A stretch of DNA of 64,000 bases from Citrus sinensis (Eukaryota > Streptophyta > Magnoliopsida > Sapindales > Rutaceae). The translations under genes were made by a program, and so were the position numbers. Position 1 is the first letter of the stretch. Each line of letters starts with the position of its first letter. The DNA lies in NCBI RefSeq assembly GCF_022201045.2, contig NC_068558.1, positions 35,111,501-35,175,500 on the forward strand, read 5' to 3'. Positions 1 to 11,439 of this stretch are shown in pieces. Below the pieces are notes generated by a model. It searched no databases and was not told the DNA's origin. It saw only the letters and a program-made list of their open reading frames with translations.

Positions 1-7
1 TGCAAGA

Positions 8-380
8 TCTAATTAGAGTGCAGGATCTAATATCATTATGCGTAATTGGATTCTTTTTTTAGTTTTAAAATCTACGATGGAGCCTAACTCACTAAATGCT
101 TTACTAAAGATTGTATAATTTGTTGCTGATCACCGAAAGATTTCTGCATGGGTCTGTTTTTTAACTGGCAATTGGCGAATATGGGTTAGTTTGGAGGATT
201 AAGCATAACGCATAATATGAGCATTGGAGGCTTTTGAAAAGTTTGAAGAACAGAAAACTGGGCAAGACTCATTACACAAGCAATTTATTTAAGGCTGCTT
301 TTTCTCATGTTCTTTAGTGCGCAAATGCAAGAATCAAGTGTTATTTTGGCAGCTCAGTCTCCGCAAAGTGCTGTTGACTA
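8..380 (+). repeat. Direct-repeat copy A plus 3'-flank relic of a lost TNL
   Basis: Bases 8-215 recur at 1276-1580 with scattered changes (shared landmarks: a 'gatctaatatcatt' start, 'aatctac(g/a)atgga', 'gatttctgcatgggtctg', 'ggaggattaagcata'). Bases 230-375 also resemble the 3' flank of TNL-1 at 6285-6420 (shared 'agtttgaaga', 'gcaagcaat', 'ttctcatgttc', 'ttattttgg'). This suggests that a TNL copy once lay just left of the window and only its downstream flank survives. No coding sequence is left. Both similarities were judged by eye. Confidence 0.6.
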
Positions 381-1275
381 GAGGGGGAACAATTGTGATT
401 TCCATCAGGTTTACTTGGTCATTATAAAGAGTTTTTTTTTTTTTTTTTTAAAGATTCCCTGTATTCTGGATTGCTCCTCTGAATGTACACACCGCGCTCA
501 ACTAACTAAATCCTCTGTTTTGTTTTGTTCTTGTTGAATGTATTTTTTATTTTTTATTTGAAGTTATCTTGTAAGTGCTTGATTAAATTATCAATTATTT
601 GTTATTCATCGAGTCCAAAATCACAACAAACATTGTAGTGAAATTTTAATTAAGAAATAACAACATTGTTTTCTCACCAAAATAGCAATTTGTATATACA
701 CTATGGATGCTATTAACTGACACACTAGCACACATTAACTATGTATTTTATCAATTTTATCTAATAAATTATAGTTAAATTTGTACCATATATTAAAATT
801 TAAATTACTATGCAAATATTTCATTTCATTGAATTTAATTTATTTTTTAATCAATTGATTGCTTAAGTCAAATATATAATTTTTTTCACTAAATATATAA
901 TTATTTTCAAGTACAGACATTCTTAATTTTTTTTAGTAGAACTCACTTTTAAATTTGACGATTTAAAAAAAATTATTTTTTAATAAATTTTAAAATCATG
1001 TGATTTAAGGGACTTATTGAATTATTTTCTTAAATCCCACAATTTAAAAATATATCCTCTGTGAAAAAAAAAAAATTAAAGACATATGCACTAAAAAGGA
1101 TCATAAATACACACAAAAATCCAATGTTATTTCAAGCAGTTCAATCCGGTCCATTTTTTTCTAATATGGAGAGACATGGCGTTTATACATCTGTTAGAAT
1201 AATAATTTTGCATGGTGCATTTTAAGTTACAATTGTATAATTAAATGTTGAGCTAGGTTTTATTAAGAGATTCCG
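381..1275. other. AT-rich spacer, nothing recognised
   Basis: The stretch is AT-rich with homopolymer runs (for example poly-T near 430-450 and poly-A near 1064-1074). I see no open frame of note, no paired terminal repeats and no similarity to other parts of the window. Confidence 0.5.
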
Positions 1276-1580
1276 TGCTTTAGTTAGAGTGCGGGATCTT
1301 AATATCATTTTGCGCAATTGGATACTTTTTTTTAGTTTTTTTTTTTTTAATCTACAATGGAACCTAACTCATTAAATGCTTCGCTAAAGATCGTAAAATT
1401 TGTTGCTGATTACTGAAAGATTTCTGCATGGGTCTGTTTTTTTACTGGCAATTGGCAAAGATGATCTTAATATGAGCAGTGGGTACTTCTTTTAATTTTA
1501 AAATCTACAATGGAACTTAGCTCATTAAATGCTGTTACTGGCAATTGGCAAAGATGGATAAGTTTGGAGGATTAAGCATA
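1276..1580 (+). repeat. Direct-repeat copy B (of 8-215)
   Basis: This is the second copy of the repeat at 8-215. It is internally rearranged: the 'aatctacaatggaac...cattaaatgc' part occurs at 1350-1380 and again at 1503-1532, and the 'ttactggcaattggc' part at 1441-1456 and 1534-1549. It lies in the 5' region of TNL-1 and probably arose from tandem duplication of TNL flanks. Confidence 0.6.
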
Positions 1581-2023
1581 ATGGATCCATGCCGGAGATA
1601 TAAAATTAGAGCTGCCGTGGTTTGTAGGTTTTCAATTAATTTTATTTGATGCGTCACTTTTAGCAGCTGACCAGAGGTAGTAGTTGTTCTAAAGATTGTA
1701 TGATCTAAGTGTTCGAGAAAATGACTCAAAGAAATATAAGAAATCATGAGAAAACCTTCACATGAATGTTAGAAGAAAAAAGGGGATACTTTAGTGTTTT
1801 CATAATTGTTGCTCAAAGTCGTGCAAGCACTTATTTTGTTATTCAACTTCTAGATGGTCGTTGCGTAAAGTCAGAGCTTCTTGAGATTTATGCTTTTGAA
1901 TTATTTTATTTATTTATTTTTATACCTTAGTAGAGGAAACACGAAGGAAAGGAGGCAGAAAGTCAATTATCTACTCTCAAGAACCTCTGATGCTTCGGTA
2001 ACAAAGTTTTGAAGATCTCATTT
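1581..2023 (+). promoter_or_regulatory. Upstream region and 5' leader of TNL-1
   Basis: This 440-base stretch precedes the TNL-1 start. Bases 1680-1735 (phrases 'ttctaaagattgta' and 'gtgttcgagaaaatgactca') recur in diverged form upstream of the TNL relic near 30555-30600, so it looks like a conserved TNL promoter block. A TATA-like 'tttatttttatacc' lies near 1912-1925. The core W-box TTGACT, a WRKY-factor site, is present in reverse near 1961-1966. The leader before ATG 2024 has an in-frame TTG 15 bases upstream, so the ATG is the sensible start. Transcription start is not determined. Confidence 0.45.
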
Positions 2024-5000
2024 ATGGCTGCATCTTCATCTTGCCTTGCTGCTCAATGCAGGTATGATGTTTTCGTCAGTTTCAGAGGGGAGGATACCCG
2101 TGATAACTTTACTAGCCATCTTGTTGCCGCTTTGTGTCAGAAAAAAATAAAAACATTCATTGATGAACAACTTGTCAGAGGAGATGAGATTTCACCCGCC
2201 CTTTTGGATGCAATTGAAAGATCAAAGATTTCGGTAATCATCTTTTCAGGAAACTATGCTTCTTCAAAATGGTGCCTGGATGAACTTGTCAAGATTCTTG
2301 AATGCAAGAATAAAAATGCTCAAATGGTAGTACCAGTTTTCTACCATGTAGATCCCTCGGATGTGCGGAAGCAAACTGGAAGTTTCGGTGATGCATTTGT
2401 TAAGCATGAAAAGCAATTGAAGGGGATACCAGAAAAGGTTCAGAAATGGACGGTTGCGTTGACAGAAGCATCAAATCTATCTGGATGGGACACCATGAAT
2501 ATCAGGTATTTCATAACTAATTCATGCTTCAGAGATTATTAGATAAAAAGAGGAAAAAATTCACCCTTTCTGTCGTCTATCAAAATTGGGAAAACATATG
2601 TTTCACTTTTTCTAATTCTAATTTTGTCCATACCATTTTCACTCACTCTTGTTCGTTTTAACACCTATACTAGGCCAGAGGCGAAACTTGTAGATGAAAT
2701 TATTGAAGATATTTTGAAGAAGTTAAAAGATAAATCTTTCTCTAGTGATTTTGAAGGCTTAGTTGGAATATATTCAAGAATTGAACAAATTAAATCATTG
2801 CTATGTGTCGGATTGCCGGATTTTCAAATTATAGGAATTTGGGGCATGGGCGGTATAGGTAAAACCACCATTGCTGGAGCTATTTTCAACCAGATTTCCA
2901 ATGACTTTGAAGGTAGGTGCTTCATGGCAAACGTTAGAGAAGAATCAGAAAGGGGTGGATTAGTTTATCTACGAGAGCGACTTTTTTCAGAAATATTGGA
3001 GGAAACTCTAAAAATAAGAACGCCTAGTGTTCCTAAATACATTAAGGAAAGGCTCCAGCGAATGAAGGTTTTTGTGGTTCTCGATGATGTAAATAAACCC
3101 GAACAATTAGATTATTTAGCTGGTGGACTTGATCGATTTGGTCTTGGAAGTAGAGTCGTTGTGACTAGTAGAGATAGACAAGTTTTTGATAAATGCAGAG
3201 TGGATAAAATATATGAGGTTGAGGGATTGAATCAAAATGAAGCACTTGAGCTATTTTCAAATTATGCTTTTAGACAAAACATTTGTCCTAAAGATTTTTT
3301 GGTGCTTTCAGAGAGAATAGTGTTCTATGCCAATGGCAATCCGCTAGCTCTTAAAGTGTTGGGTTCTTTCCTTCAACGGAAGTGCAAACTGCAGTGGGAA
3401 AATGCATTAAAAAACCTAACACGGATTTCTGACCCTGATATATATGACATGTTGAAAATTAGTTACAACGAGCTAAAGCAAGAAGAGAAAAGTATTTTTT
3501 TAGACATAGCTTGTTTCTTTAAAGGAGATGATAAAGATTTTATGACAAGGATTCAAGATGATCCTGAATCTGTGCATTATGGACTGAATGTCCTTGTTGA
3601 TAAGTCACTCGTAGCGTTATCATGTAACAATAAGCTTCAAATACATGATTTATTGCAAGAATTTGGTCGGGAGATAGTTCGCCAACAGTCTGTAAAAGAG
3701 CCAGGCAAACGTAGCAGGTTGTGGTATTATGAGGATGTCTATCAAGTACTGAAGAAAAATAAGGTAAAGGAATCTATCTATTTGATTTTGTCTTCCTTTC
3801 TACAGATTTTGAATAAAAGGTAAATGGATAACTGATTAGAATGAGCTCTTTACAAATCTTATGAACTTTTGTACATTTTTTGTTGTCTCATTCTTTCTTT
3901 TTGCTTATAAGGGGACTGGGTCAATTGAAGGCATGTTCCTAGATGTGTCACAAATAGAAGACTTGCATCTTACTTCAAGAGCCTTTGTGAAAATGCCTAA
4001 TCTTAGATTGCTTAAATTCTATGTGCCTGGGCAAATCACTGGTTCAGATATGTGCACTAAAGTCCATCTTCAGCAAGGCCTACAATATCTTCCTGATGAA
4101 TTGAGATATTTCCACTGGTATGGGTATCCTTTGAAAGCATTACCATTCGATTTCAGTCCTGAGAACCTTATTGAACTTAACTTACCTCACAGTAAAGTTG
4201 AGCAAATCTGGGAAGGGAAAAAGGTATCACATGTCTAACACCTAATGAATAGGTTTTATTATTGCTTTGTTGAATATTAACTGTGAAACTCATTATGATT
4301 CTAATTTATTATGGTAATTATTTATTTCTTTTTACAGGAAGCTTTCAAGTTAAAATTTATTGACCTACAATACTCTCAGTATCTCACAACGATCCCACAC
4401 CCATCTGAGACTCCCAATCTTGAGAGAATAAATCTTTGGAATTGCACAAACTTACCTTACATTCCTTCTTACATCCAGCATTTCAACAACCTTGTTATGT
4501 TGTGCCTCAGTCACTGTGAAAGTTTGAGGTGCTTTCCACAAAACATTCATTTTAGATCTCTTATAGAGATTGATTTCTCCTACTGCATTAATCTCACGGA
4601 GTTTCCTGAGATTTCGGGGAATGTAATAGAGTTAGATTTAAAAGGAACAGCAATAGAAGAAATTCCATCATCAATAGAGTGCCTAACTAAGCTTGAAGAG
4701 TTAGACTTGGCATATTGCAGAAGGCTAAAGAGTCTTCCATCTAGCATTTGTAAATTGAAATCTCTTCATTTGCTCTGTCTTTATAATTGCTCAAACTTTG
4801 AGATTTTTCCGGAAATCTTAGAGAAAATGGAATGTTTAGAATATATTGACTTGGAATCAACTGCTGTCAAAGAGCTGCCATCTTCAGTTGAACAATTAGA
4901 AGGGCTTAGAGAGTTGATCTTGGAGGATTGCTCTGAACTTAGTAAATTGCCGGAAAACTTGGGAAATTTAAAATCTTTGAAGCGACTCTTTGCTAAGAGA

Positions 5001-6176
5001 TCAGCCATTAGTAAACTACCATCCTCTATTGCATATTTAGATGAAGTTATCGAGCTTTCATTTCATGGATGTAGAGGTTTGGTTTTGCCTCCAATATTAT
5101 CAGGTTTATCTTCTTTAACGAAGCTAGATTTAAGTGACTGTGATGTCATGGAAATCCCTCAAGACATTGGCCGTGCATCCTCGTTGGAAATCTTAGATAT
5201 CAGTGGGAATGACTTTGATAGTTTACGAGCAAGTATTAAGCAACTTTCACGGCTGAGAGAACTTTACTTGAGCAATTGCAGTATGCTTCAGTCATTGCCA
5301 GAGCTTCCTTTACGTGTGAAATTGTTAGATGCAAGTAATTGCAAGCAGCTCCAATCTTTGCCAGAGCTACCATCATGTCTAGAAGAACTACCTATATCCA
5401 TACTTGAAATGACATCCAAACACTCCCTAGGAAGTACACAATTCAAGATTTTAGCAGATCCATGTATGGAGCTAACGTTTACTGATTGCCTGAAACTGAA
5501 TGAAAAAGGCAACAACATTTTGGCAGATTTACGACTAATAATTCTGCATATGGCAATTGCATCACTGAGACTATTCTCTGAAAAGGTATGCAACTATTTT
5601 TCTCTTTTCCTCTCCTTTTTAAAATCTGAAATCATGGTTTTTATGTTATAGGAATTTAAGAAACCACATGGGATCAGCATTTTTTTACCTGGAAGTGGAA
5701 TTCCTGACTGGTTCAGCAACCAGGGTTCAGGATCTTCAATAACTATTCAACTGTCTCAACATTGCTGTAGCACAAACTTAATCGGATTTTCTGTTTGTGC
5801 TGTGATTGAATATGAGGATGATTTCCCTAATGGTGGTGGATATTTCAATGTTGGATGTAGCTACTGTTTTGAAATAACGGCTTTGTCTGAAACCAAACAT
5901 GATGACTTTTGGTATTTGGGTAATCAAGTGTCCACTTGCTCAGATCATATCTATATTGGATTTCGTCCTTGTATCAATTTTGGGCTACCTGATGGTATAT
6001 CCGTCTCATTTCACTTCTTTACTTATAATCTCTTCACAAATAATGAAAATGGTCACAAGGTGAAATCTTGTGGAGTATGTCCAGTATATGCTCATCCAAA
6101 TCAGACCAAACTCAACACTTTTACCATAAATATGCTGCCACCAAGTGAAGAAGAATGTGATGAAATCAGGAAATGA
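2024..6176 (+). CDS. TNL-1: TIR-NB-ARC-LRR disease-resistance protein, five exons
   Basis: This is an intracellular immune receptor. Predicted exons are 2024-2505, 2674-3763, 3912-4223, 4338-5585 and 5652-6176, all introns GT-AG (66-168 bases), giving an uninterrupted 1218-residue protein. Exon 1 is the TIR (residues about 13-150) with YDVFVSFRGEDTR and the family's catalytic Glu at E87 in SSKWCLDEL. Exon 2 is NB-ARC: P-loop GMGGIGKTT (218-226, K224), kinase-2 VFVVLDDV, RNBS-B VVVTSRD (TSR instead of the usual TTR), GLPL as GNPLALKVLG, RNBS-D FLDIACFFKG, and IHD where MHD is usual. Exons 3-4 (525-1044) hold degenerate LRRs with repeated LPSS motifs. Exon 5 (1045-1218) is the post-LRR C-JID type region with PGSGIPDWFSNQ. 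TIR NADase activity is family knowledge. The pathogen recognised cannot be told. A poly(A) signal lies at 6527. Confidence 0.93.
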
Positions 6177-6560
6177 AGTTATGATTTGCACAATTAAAAT
6201 TAGGCCAGACCAGTGAAACTTCTGGAAGACTAGAAGTATGAGAATGAGAGCTTTTAGTGGCATAGGCAAGCTTTGGGGAAGCTATAGATAAGTTTGAAGA
6301 GCCAAAAACCGAGGCAGATTCTTGATGCAAGCAATCCATTGAAGGTTTTTTCTTATGTTCATTGGTCTAAAAATGCAGTAATTAATTTTTTATTTTGGAC
6401 AGCTCTGCAAATTAAGTACTGTTCTATCTTCCTGTAAGCTGGTGAGTTACTTTGCCATTCTAGGAGTTTTTTGTTGATTTAGATTCTTTGTAATTTGAGG
6501 GTAACCTTGAACAATTTCCAGATAGAAATAAAGCCATCTCTGATCTTTTGTCATTCACCA
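6177..6560 (+). other. TNL-1 3' untranslated region and poly(A) signal
   Basis: The sequence after the stop resembles the relic flank at 230-375, which supports it being a conserved 3' region. An AATAAA lies at 6527-6532, about 350 bases after the stop. The cleavage site is not determined. Confidence 0.5.
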
Positions 6561-7169
6561 TGTAAATCCAGATTAAACAGTATGGAACAATCATGAGCAA
6601 GGACAAGGGAAAATATGGAACAGACATCATATGTGACTATGTGAGTTGAGAGAGAATTGTTCACAGCAGTCTGGGCAACAACTCGGCAACTTGTTTTGTG
6701 GCGGTAGTGAGAGCATTTTAAGCCATGAAGAACACAGCACATGCCGCCTAAAAGCCATGAGGAAACAGAGCATCACTTGTAATAAAAGGCCGCTAAGAGC
6801 CAAAAGCGGGGTCCAATGTCCATGAAGGCAACTTATGAGATCGTATAAGTTGATTCGAAGCTGGAAGTGGTGGGAAAAATCTTGTCAAAAGCACATCCTG
6901 ATTATTATTTGTTATGATAAAGTTTCTAAATGTACTTTTAACTTCCAGTTTTACCATTTAAACGTTATGCTCCATCAACTTTAATCTGAATGCGGAGCCG
7001 CTTTCTTTATGGGTGTGTGCTTTTGAATTTCTTGAATATGATAATGGTTTGTGGCTAGCTTTTGGACAAAAAGATTCAAATGTTAAAACTTGTTGATTTA
7101 ACCGATTTTTATTGCTAGGTCAATTCTTGGGCGCGGTCTCGTCAGGGCTGCAAATGTAGAAAATATATA
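6561..7169. other. Spacer between TNL-1 and TIR relic
   Basis: Moderately AT-rich single-copy-looking sequence. Frames here are short and resemble nothing I know. No terminal repeats seen. Confidence 0.45.
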
Positions 7170-7256
7170 GTAGATCCATCAGTGGTGCGGAAGCAAACTG
7201 GAAGTTTTGGGATGAAAAACACTTTAAAGAAGATGACACAAAAGGTTCAGAAATGA
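7170..7256 (+). pseudogene. TIR exon fragment
   Basis: A 28-codon stretch reads VDPSVVRKQTGSFG, then a shortened linker, then QKVQK and a stop. It corresponds to TNL-1 exon 1 at about 2349-2451 (VDPSDVRKQTGSFG...EKVQKW) with about 15 bases missing in the middle. No start, no catalytic-Glu segment and no following NB-ARC exon are nearby. It is a dead relic of another TNL copy. Confidence 0.75.
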
Positions 7257-7600
7257 ACAAACAAATCGACTCCACCATGGCATTATATCGGCACTGCAGA
7301 TTATCCACCACCATATCCTCTGATCTAAAGGCGAGGGTTCTGTCAACAGTGCTTGATCTTAACTTCAATCAACTAATAAAAACATGGCCTGACTCAGCAA
7401 GTGTTGATGGCATGTTCAACATATAGTAAAAATACTCCAGATGGTAAGGAGATGAGATGAGATCAAGCAAGGAAATAGGACAAACAAGAGATATTGGGCA
7501 GTCGCCACTGGATGAATTAGCTTGTAGACACAGGATTAGCTTGACAGCAGTGCAATGCATTAAACACGTCTTGCTAAGCAGAGAAATAGTATATGTATAT

Positions 7601-7779
7601 GGATTGAGATCCTCTCCTGATCTGAGCACTCCTGATCTTTTACATATCTTGTGCCACCTGTATTTTATTATTAGTGAATGGTTAAGATTTAACTATTTTT
7701 TATTTTTCATTTATTAACCATCAATCATATTAATAACACTTGCTCAGATAAAGATCAGATCAGGAGAGGATCCTGATCC
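7601..7779. mobile_element. MITE, 179 bp, MULE-like, 10-bp TSD
   Basis: The two ends are inverted repeats: GGATTGAGATCCTCTCCTG at the left, and the complement of CAGGAGAGGATCCTGATCC at the right. The element is bracketed by identical ATATGTATAT at 7591-7600 and 7780-7789. A duplication of 9-10 bases with long terminal inverted repeats fits a non-autonomous Mutator-like element. It has no coding capacity. The flank is itself (TA)-rich, so the exact TSD length is uncertain. Confidence 0.75.
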
Positions 7780-7789
7780 ATATGTATAT

Positions 7790-8297
7790 ATTATTATGTC
7801 GATCCCAGATTCATATGCAAATTTTAAGATTTCATAATCCAATCACATTTCTTAACACACAACAATTGTTTTGGAATTGGGTAGCAAAAAATTGAGCAAT
7901 TACTCATCGACCACCTGTTTTTTTACTCTTTTAAAAATATATTTTTTTGCTGAACTCCACTTAAAGTTATATTATTTTATACTTGTCTACTTCCTTTTGC
8001 AAACTGTTATAACTTTGCTAATGTCATAAGGGTAAAATGATCATTTCACCTGCGCTCCAAAAATGACGTCATTTAGAGTCTATGATTAGGAAAAAAAAGA
8101 AAGGCATAGTGGTCCATAGCACAGCAAGCAACGAAAACAGTCATTGTTTATTCCCCACCATCATGCATGAAAAAGCAACAAAATCTTGCCATTTTTCCTG
8201 CAATTTCTTTGCATTTTCATCAATGAACCACGCTTAAGTTTCAAATCTTTTGTTAATTCGAAGATTCAGAGGCATTGAGGAAAATGGTGAGCTATTA
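7790..8297. other. Spacer, possible MULE 5' region
   Basis: Nothing codes here. The phrase 'gggtaaaatgatcatttcac' at 8031-8050 resembles sequence often seen near Mutator-like element ends, and the transposase remnant lies beyond the solo LTR, but no matching inverted end was found downstream. The last five bases, TATTA (8293-8297), are the left TSD of the solo LTR. Confidence 0.4.
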
Positions 8298-10706
8298 TGT
8301 AACACCCCAAAAAAATTTACCCATGAAAGCATAAGGGTAAAATTGGAATGAAAGCTCACATCGATTATTATCATTAATAAACCTCAAGATAGACAATCAT
8401 TATTCATACTCCAACTGAATCCTTACGTAAAACATCTAAAATAAAGTCTCCAAGGAAAAGTTTCTAATCCAAAATAAAAAGTCTAGCCAAAGCAACTCTA
8501 CAGGTCCAGTACAAAAAATTCTCCATCTAGGTACCCAAGTCACATCTCTAATCAATCTGTAAAATATTGGAGACAAGGGGTAAGTCATCAACTTGGTAAG
8601 CAAATACATACACAATATTTGAAAACTTTTGTCATTATACCTTTAAACATTTTATATCATCTTATAATAACATCTTCATTTAGCATAAGGGATGGATTCA
8701 TGTAAAAGCATTAAAAATATTAAAATATCCATAAAAACATTAAAACATAAACATTTGGTAGCTCATGCCTCGCAATTATTATCATTCATCATTCAAGGTA
8801 CTATACCCCGCATTTTTTCTCGTTCAGAGTACTATGCCCCTCATTGTTCATAACATCATTGTGCACAAGATCATCGTCGTCATACCAGCAACCTGGCCAT
8901 AGCATTATGTAACATCATAACATCAGCATCATATACATTACTATGGACTATGAGCCAAAACATTTTTGAATCCACCTTACATCCTTTCATAAATAGCATT
9001 TAAAATCTTCTAAAACATTTAAGAATCTTTCTTTGATCATTTAATTCTTATAGAAAATTCTTTAAGAAAACATTTTGTTTAAAAAAATTAATTTCTTAAG
9101 AAAAAATCATTTTTATAAATTCATTTAAAAGTGTTTTATTTTAAAAAATTCATTTAAATATTTTAGAAATCAGTTGTGTAAAAATTTTCATTTAAACATA
9201 ATTCTTATAATATAAATTGCATTTATTATAAAGCACATCATGCATGAATCTACTTACCTTGATCTGCAACAATCAACTCAATACCTTAAGACCAAACCAA
9301 CGAGCTCACCCACGTCCTATAATTATCATAAAATATCCTTATCAATATTATCTCTAACCTTAAACATAATCTCATTCATCCTTAAATCATAGGCACTTAT
9401 ACTAGCTCAAAACTTATACATATTCTAGACTTAAACATGAGTATCCTGCACATACTGATTTTTTTATAACCTATACACATGTCAGAAAACCATGAAAATT
9501 TACAGAGGTACTGTGAACATGCACAACATTGCATACAAAATTTCACAAAAATAAGCACAAGTGAAAAGTAAGTTAGAATATTGACCTTTCACTAAAGTAA
9601 CAAAACTGTTCAGCATTGACCAAAACAGACCTTTACCACTTAGGAAATTCATAAAATATTCTCTAGTACTCAAAATAATCCGTTTCTTTTTTATAATTAC
9701 ATTAGACACATTCAGAATTCATGTAATTAAAATTCATAATTTTTGGACACCTAAAACTATTTTAAAAGTATTTTATTTCCGAGAACATCTAACCTGTCCA
9801 GAAAATTCCAGATTTGAAGACAGAATTTCAAAAATTCATATCTTTTATTTTACATGCCAAAAAATTGTGATTTTAGTTTTTAAAGACAGTGGAAAGATTG
9901 AAATTTCATTATAAAATCTAACATAGCATATAATGTTCATAAATTAGCCCAAAGTGTTACATGTTTCAGCTTCTGCAATTCTGAAAAACAGTTTCCAGAT
10001 CTGCAGCAGCCGCATGTTATAATTTTTAATAATTTAATCATAATGAATAAAATTACGAAATTAAATTTGAAATGATATGCGATATATATCTGTTGATAAA
10101 AAAATCGCCATAATTTTTAAAGATGTGTAACCTTATGGAAAAATTTTCAGAAGTGAGAACTGCTGCTGAAAATCGAAATTTTCGCTCACCAGTAACCCAA
10201 CTTCGAAAAATCATAACAATTTGCATACTCAGAGGATTTCAACATAAAACCTATCAATGGAAAGCTTAGGATGTCTAGTTTCATTATTTCTAAATGTATT
10301 CATGTGATTCTAAATAAAGAAAACGATTTGAAGCAAAGATACAGACTGTTCATATCATCACAGCATTACAAACACATATATTACCCAAATCATACTTAAG
10401 GTAATAAGTATTTCTTTTCCTTCTCTAAAGACTTATGTTTCTTTCTTTCTTTTTCTAAGTTTTGTAACGGCGTAGAAAATAAAAGACGATTTCCTCTTAA
10501 AAAGTTGGCTTCCTCTTAAATACTTAAAAAAAAATAGAAAACAAGAAAATGTGAGTTTTGGGAAAATTCTTTTTTAATAAAAGCTAATAACCTACATAAC
10601 TCATTTAAAACAAATTGATAAGTTTTACTCACACACAAACACCCAATATTTATTATTCTAACCAATTTAATAAGGGTAAAAGAGAAAGCACATAACCGGC
10701 GTTACA
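8298..10706. mobile_element. Solo LTR, 2409 bp, TSD TATTA
   Basis: The block begins TGTAACACC and ends GGCGTTACA, the expected TG...CA LTR ends with a short imperfect inverted repeat. It is bracketed by TATTA at 8293-8297 and 10707-10711, a 5-bp duplication typical of LTR retrotransposon integration. The inside is AT-rich, non-coding and lacks a second LTR, so it is best read as a solo LTR left by recombination between the two LTRs of a large-LTR (probably Ty3/gypsy) element. Orientation is uncertain; some internal phrases suggest minus. Confidence 0.85.
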
Positions 10707-10711
10707 TATTA

Positions 10712-11439
10712 AGAAGTCGCGATGTTTTGGCTTTTTAGGGGTTTCAAGCTACAATCGAGTAAGTTTTGTTTGTTTATTTATTTTCATTTAATTTTTCACA
10801 TGAAACAATGTTCTTTCAGATTTGTCTGTTAATTGTTGTTAATCATTGTTACTTGAAACACTAGAATATAGATTAGGTTGATTTGTAACAATTTTTTAGG
10901 GGTAATGATAAATTGGGGAGTAATATATTGTATTAGGTTGTTTAGATGCAAACACGTGAAAGATTGTTGCTAGTACAGTTGAATGCATGTTTATCCCTTA
11001 CCTATGCATATAAAATTTGGGGTTTTTGAAAATTTTTAGTTGCTGAAATATAGGTCGTGATTTTTTGAGCTATTTTAACCCTTGGCTACATATGTATCCA
11101 TATCCCTAACCCCCCTGGTGAAGATTTGGTTGTTTCATGCAAAATTAGAATCTCTGAAAAACTAGGTACAATTTAGAATCTCATAAAGTCCAGCAAAATG
11201 TTTGTTTCCATGCCTTTTCGTTAAGGTTTTTACGTGCAATATTAATAACACATTATTAGTACAAGGACTCATAACTATTGGAATATAATAGGAAGATAAA
11301 GAAAACAATAAGGATGTTTGAAATAACATTGTGGGTATTTGTTCGTGTTTTTATAGTTCAGTAATTAACATTGCACTATAAAATGTAAGAAGTTTGAATG
11401 ATCAATACTTGACTTTGTTTTAATTCTCAAGAACTGTAC
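10712..11439. other. AT-rich spacer before transposase remnant
   Basis: No recognisable gene. It continues the sequence interrupted by the solo LTR at 8297, and probably represents the 5' untranslated or intron part of the Mutator-like gene that follows. That reading rests on position only. Confidence 0.35.

Noticed and set aside
2009..2023. TTG start extending TNL-1 by five residues
   Set aside because: It is not an ATG. The ATG at 2024 gives the usual MAAS-type start of this TNL family.
7369..7717. Two opposite frames of 86 codons
   Set aside because: They overlap the MITE and its flank, and nothing in them resembles a protein.
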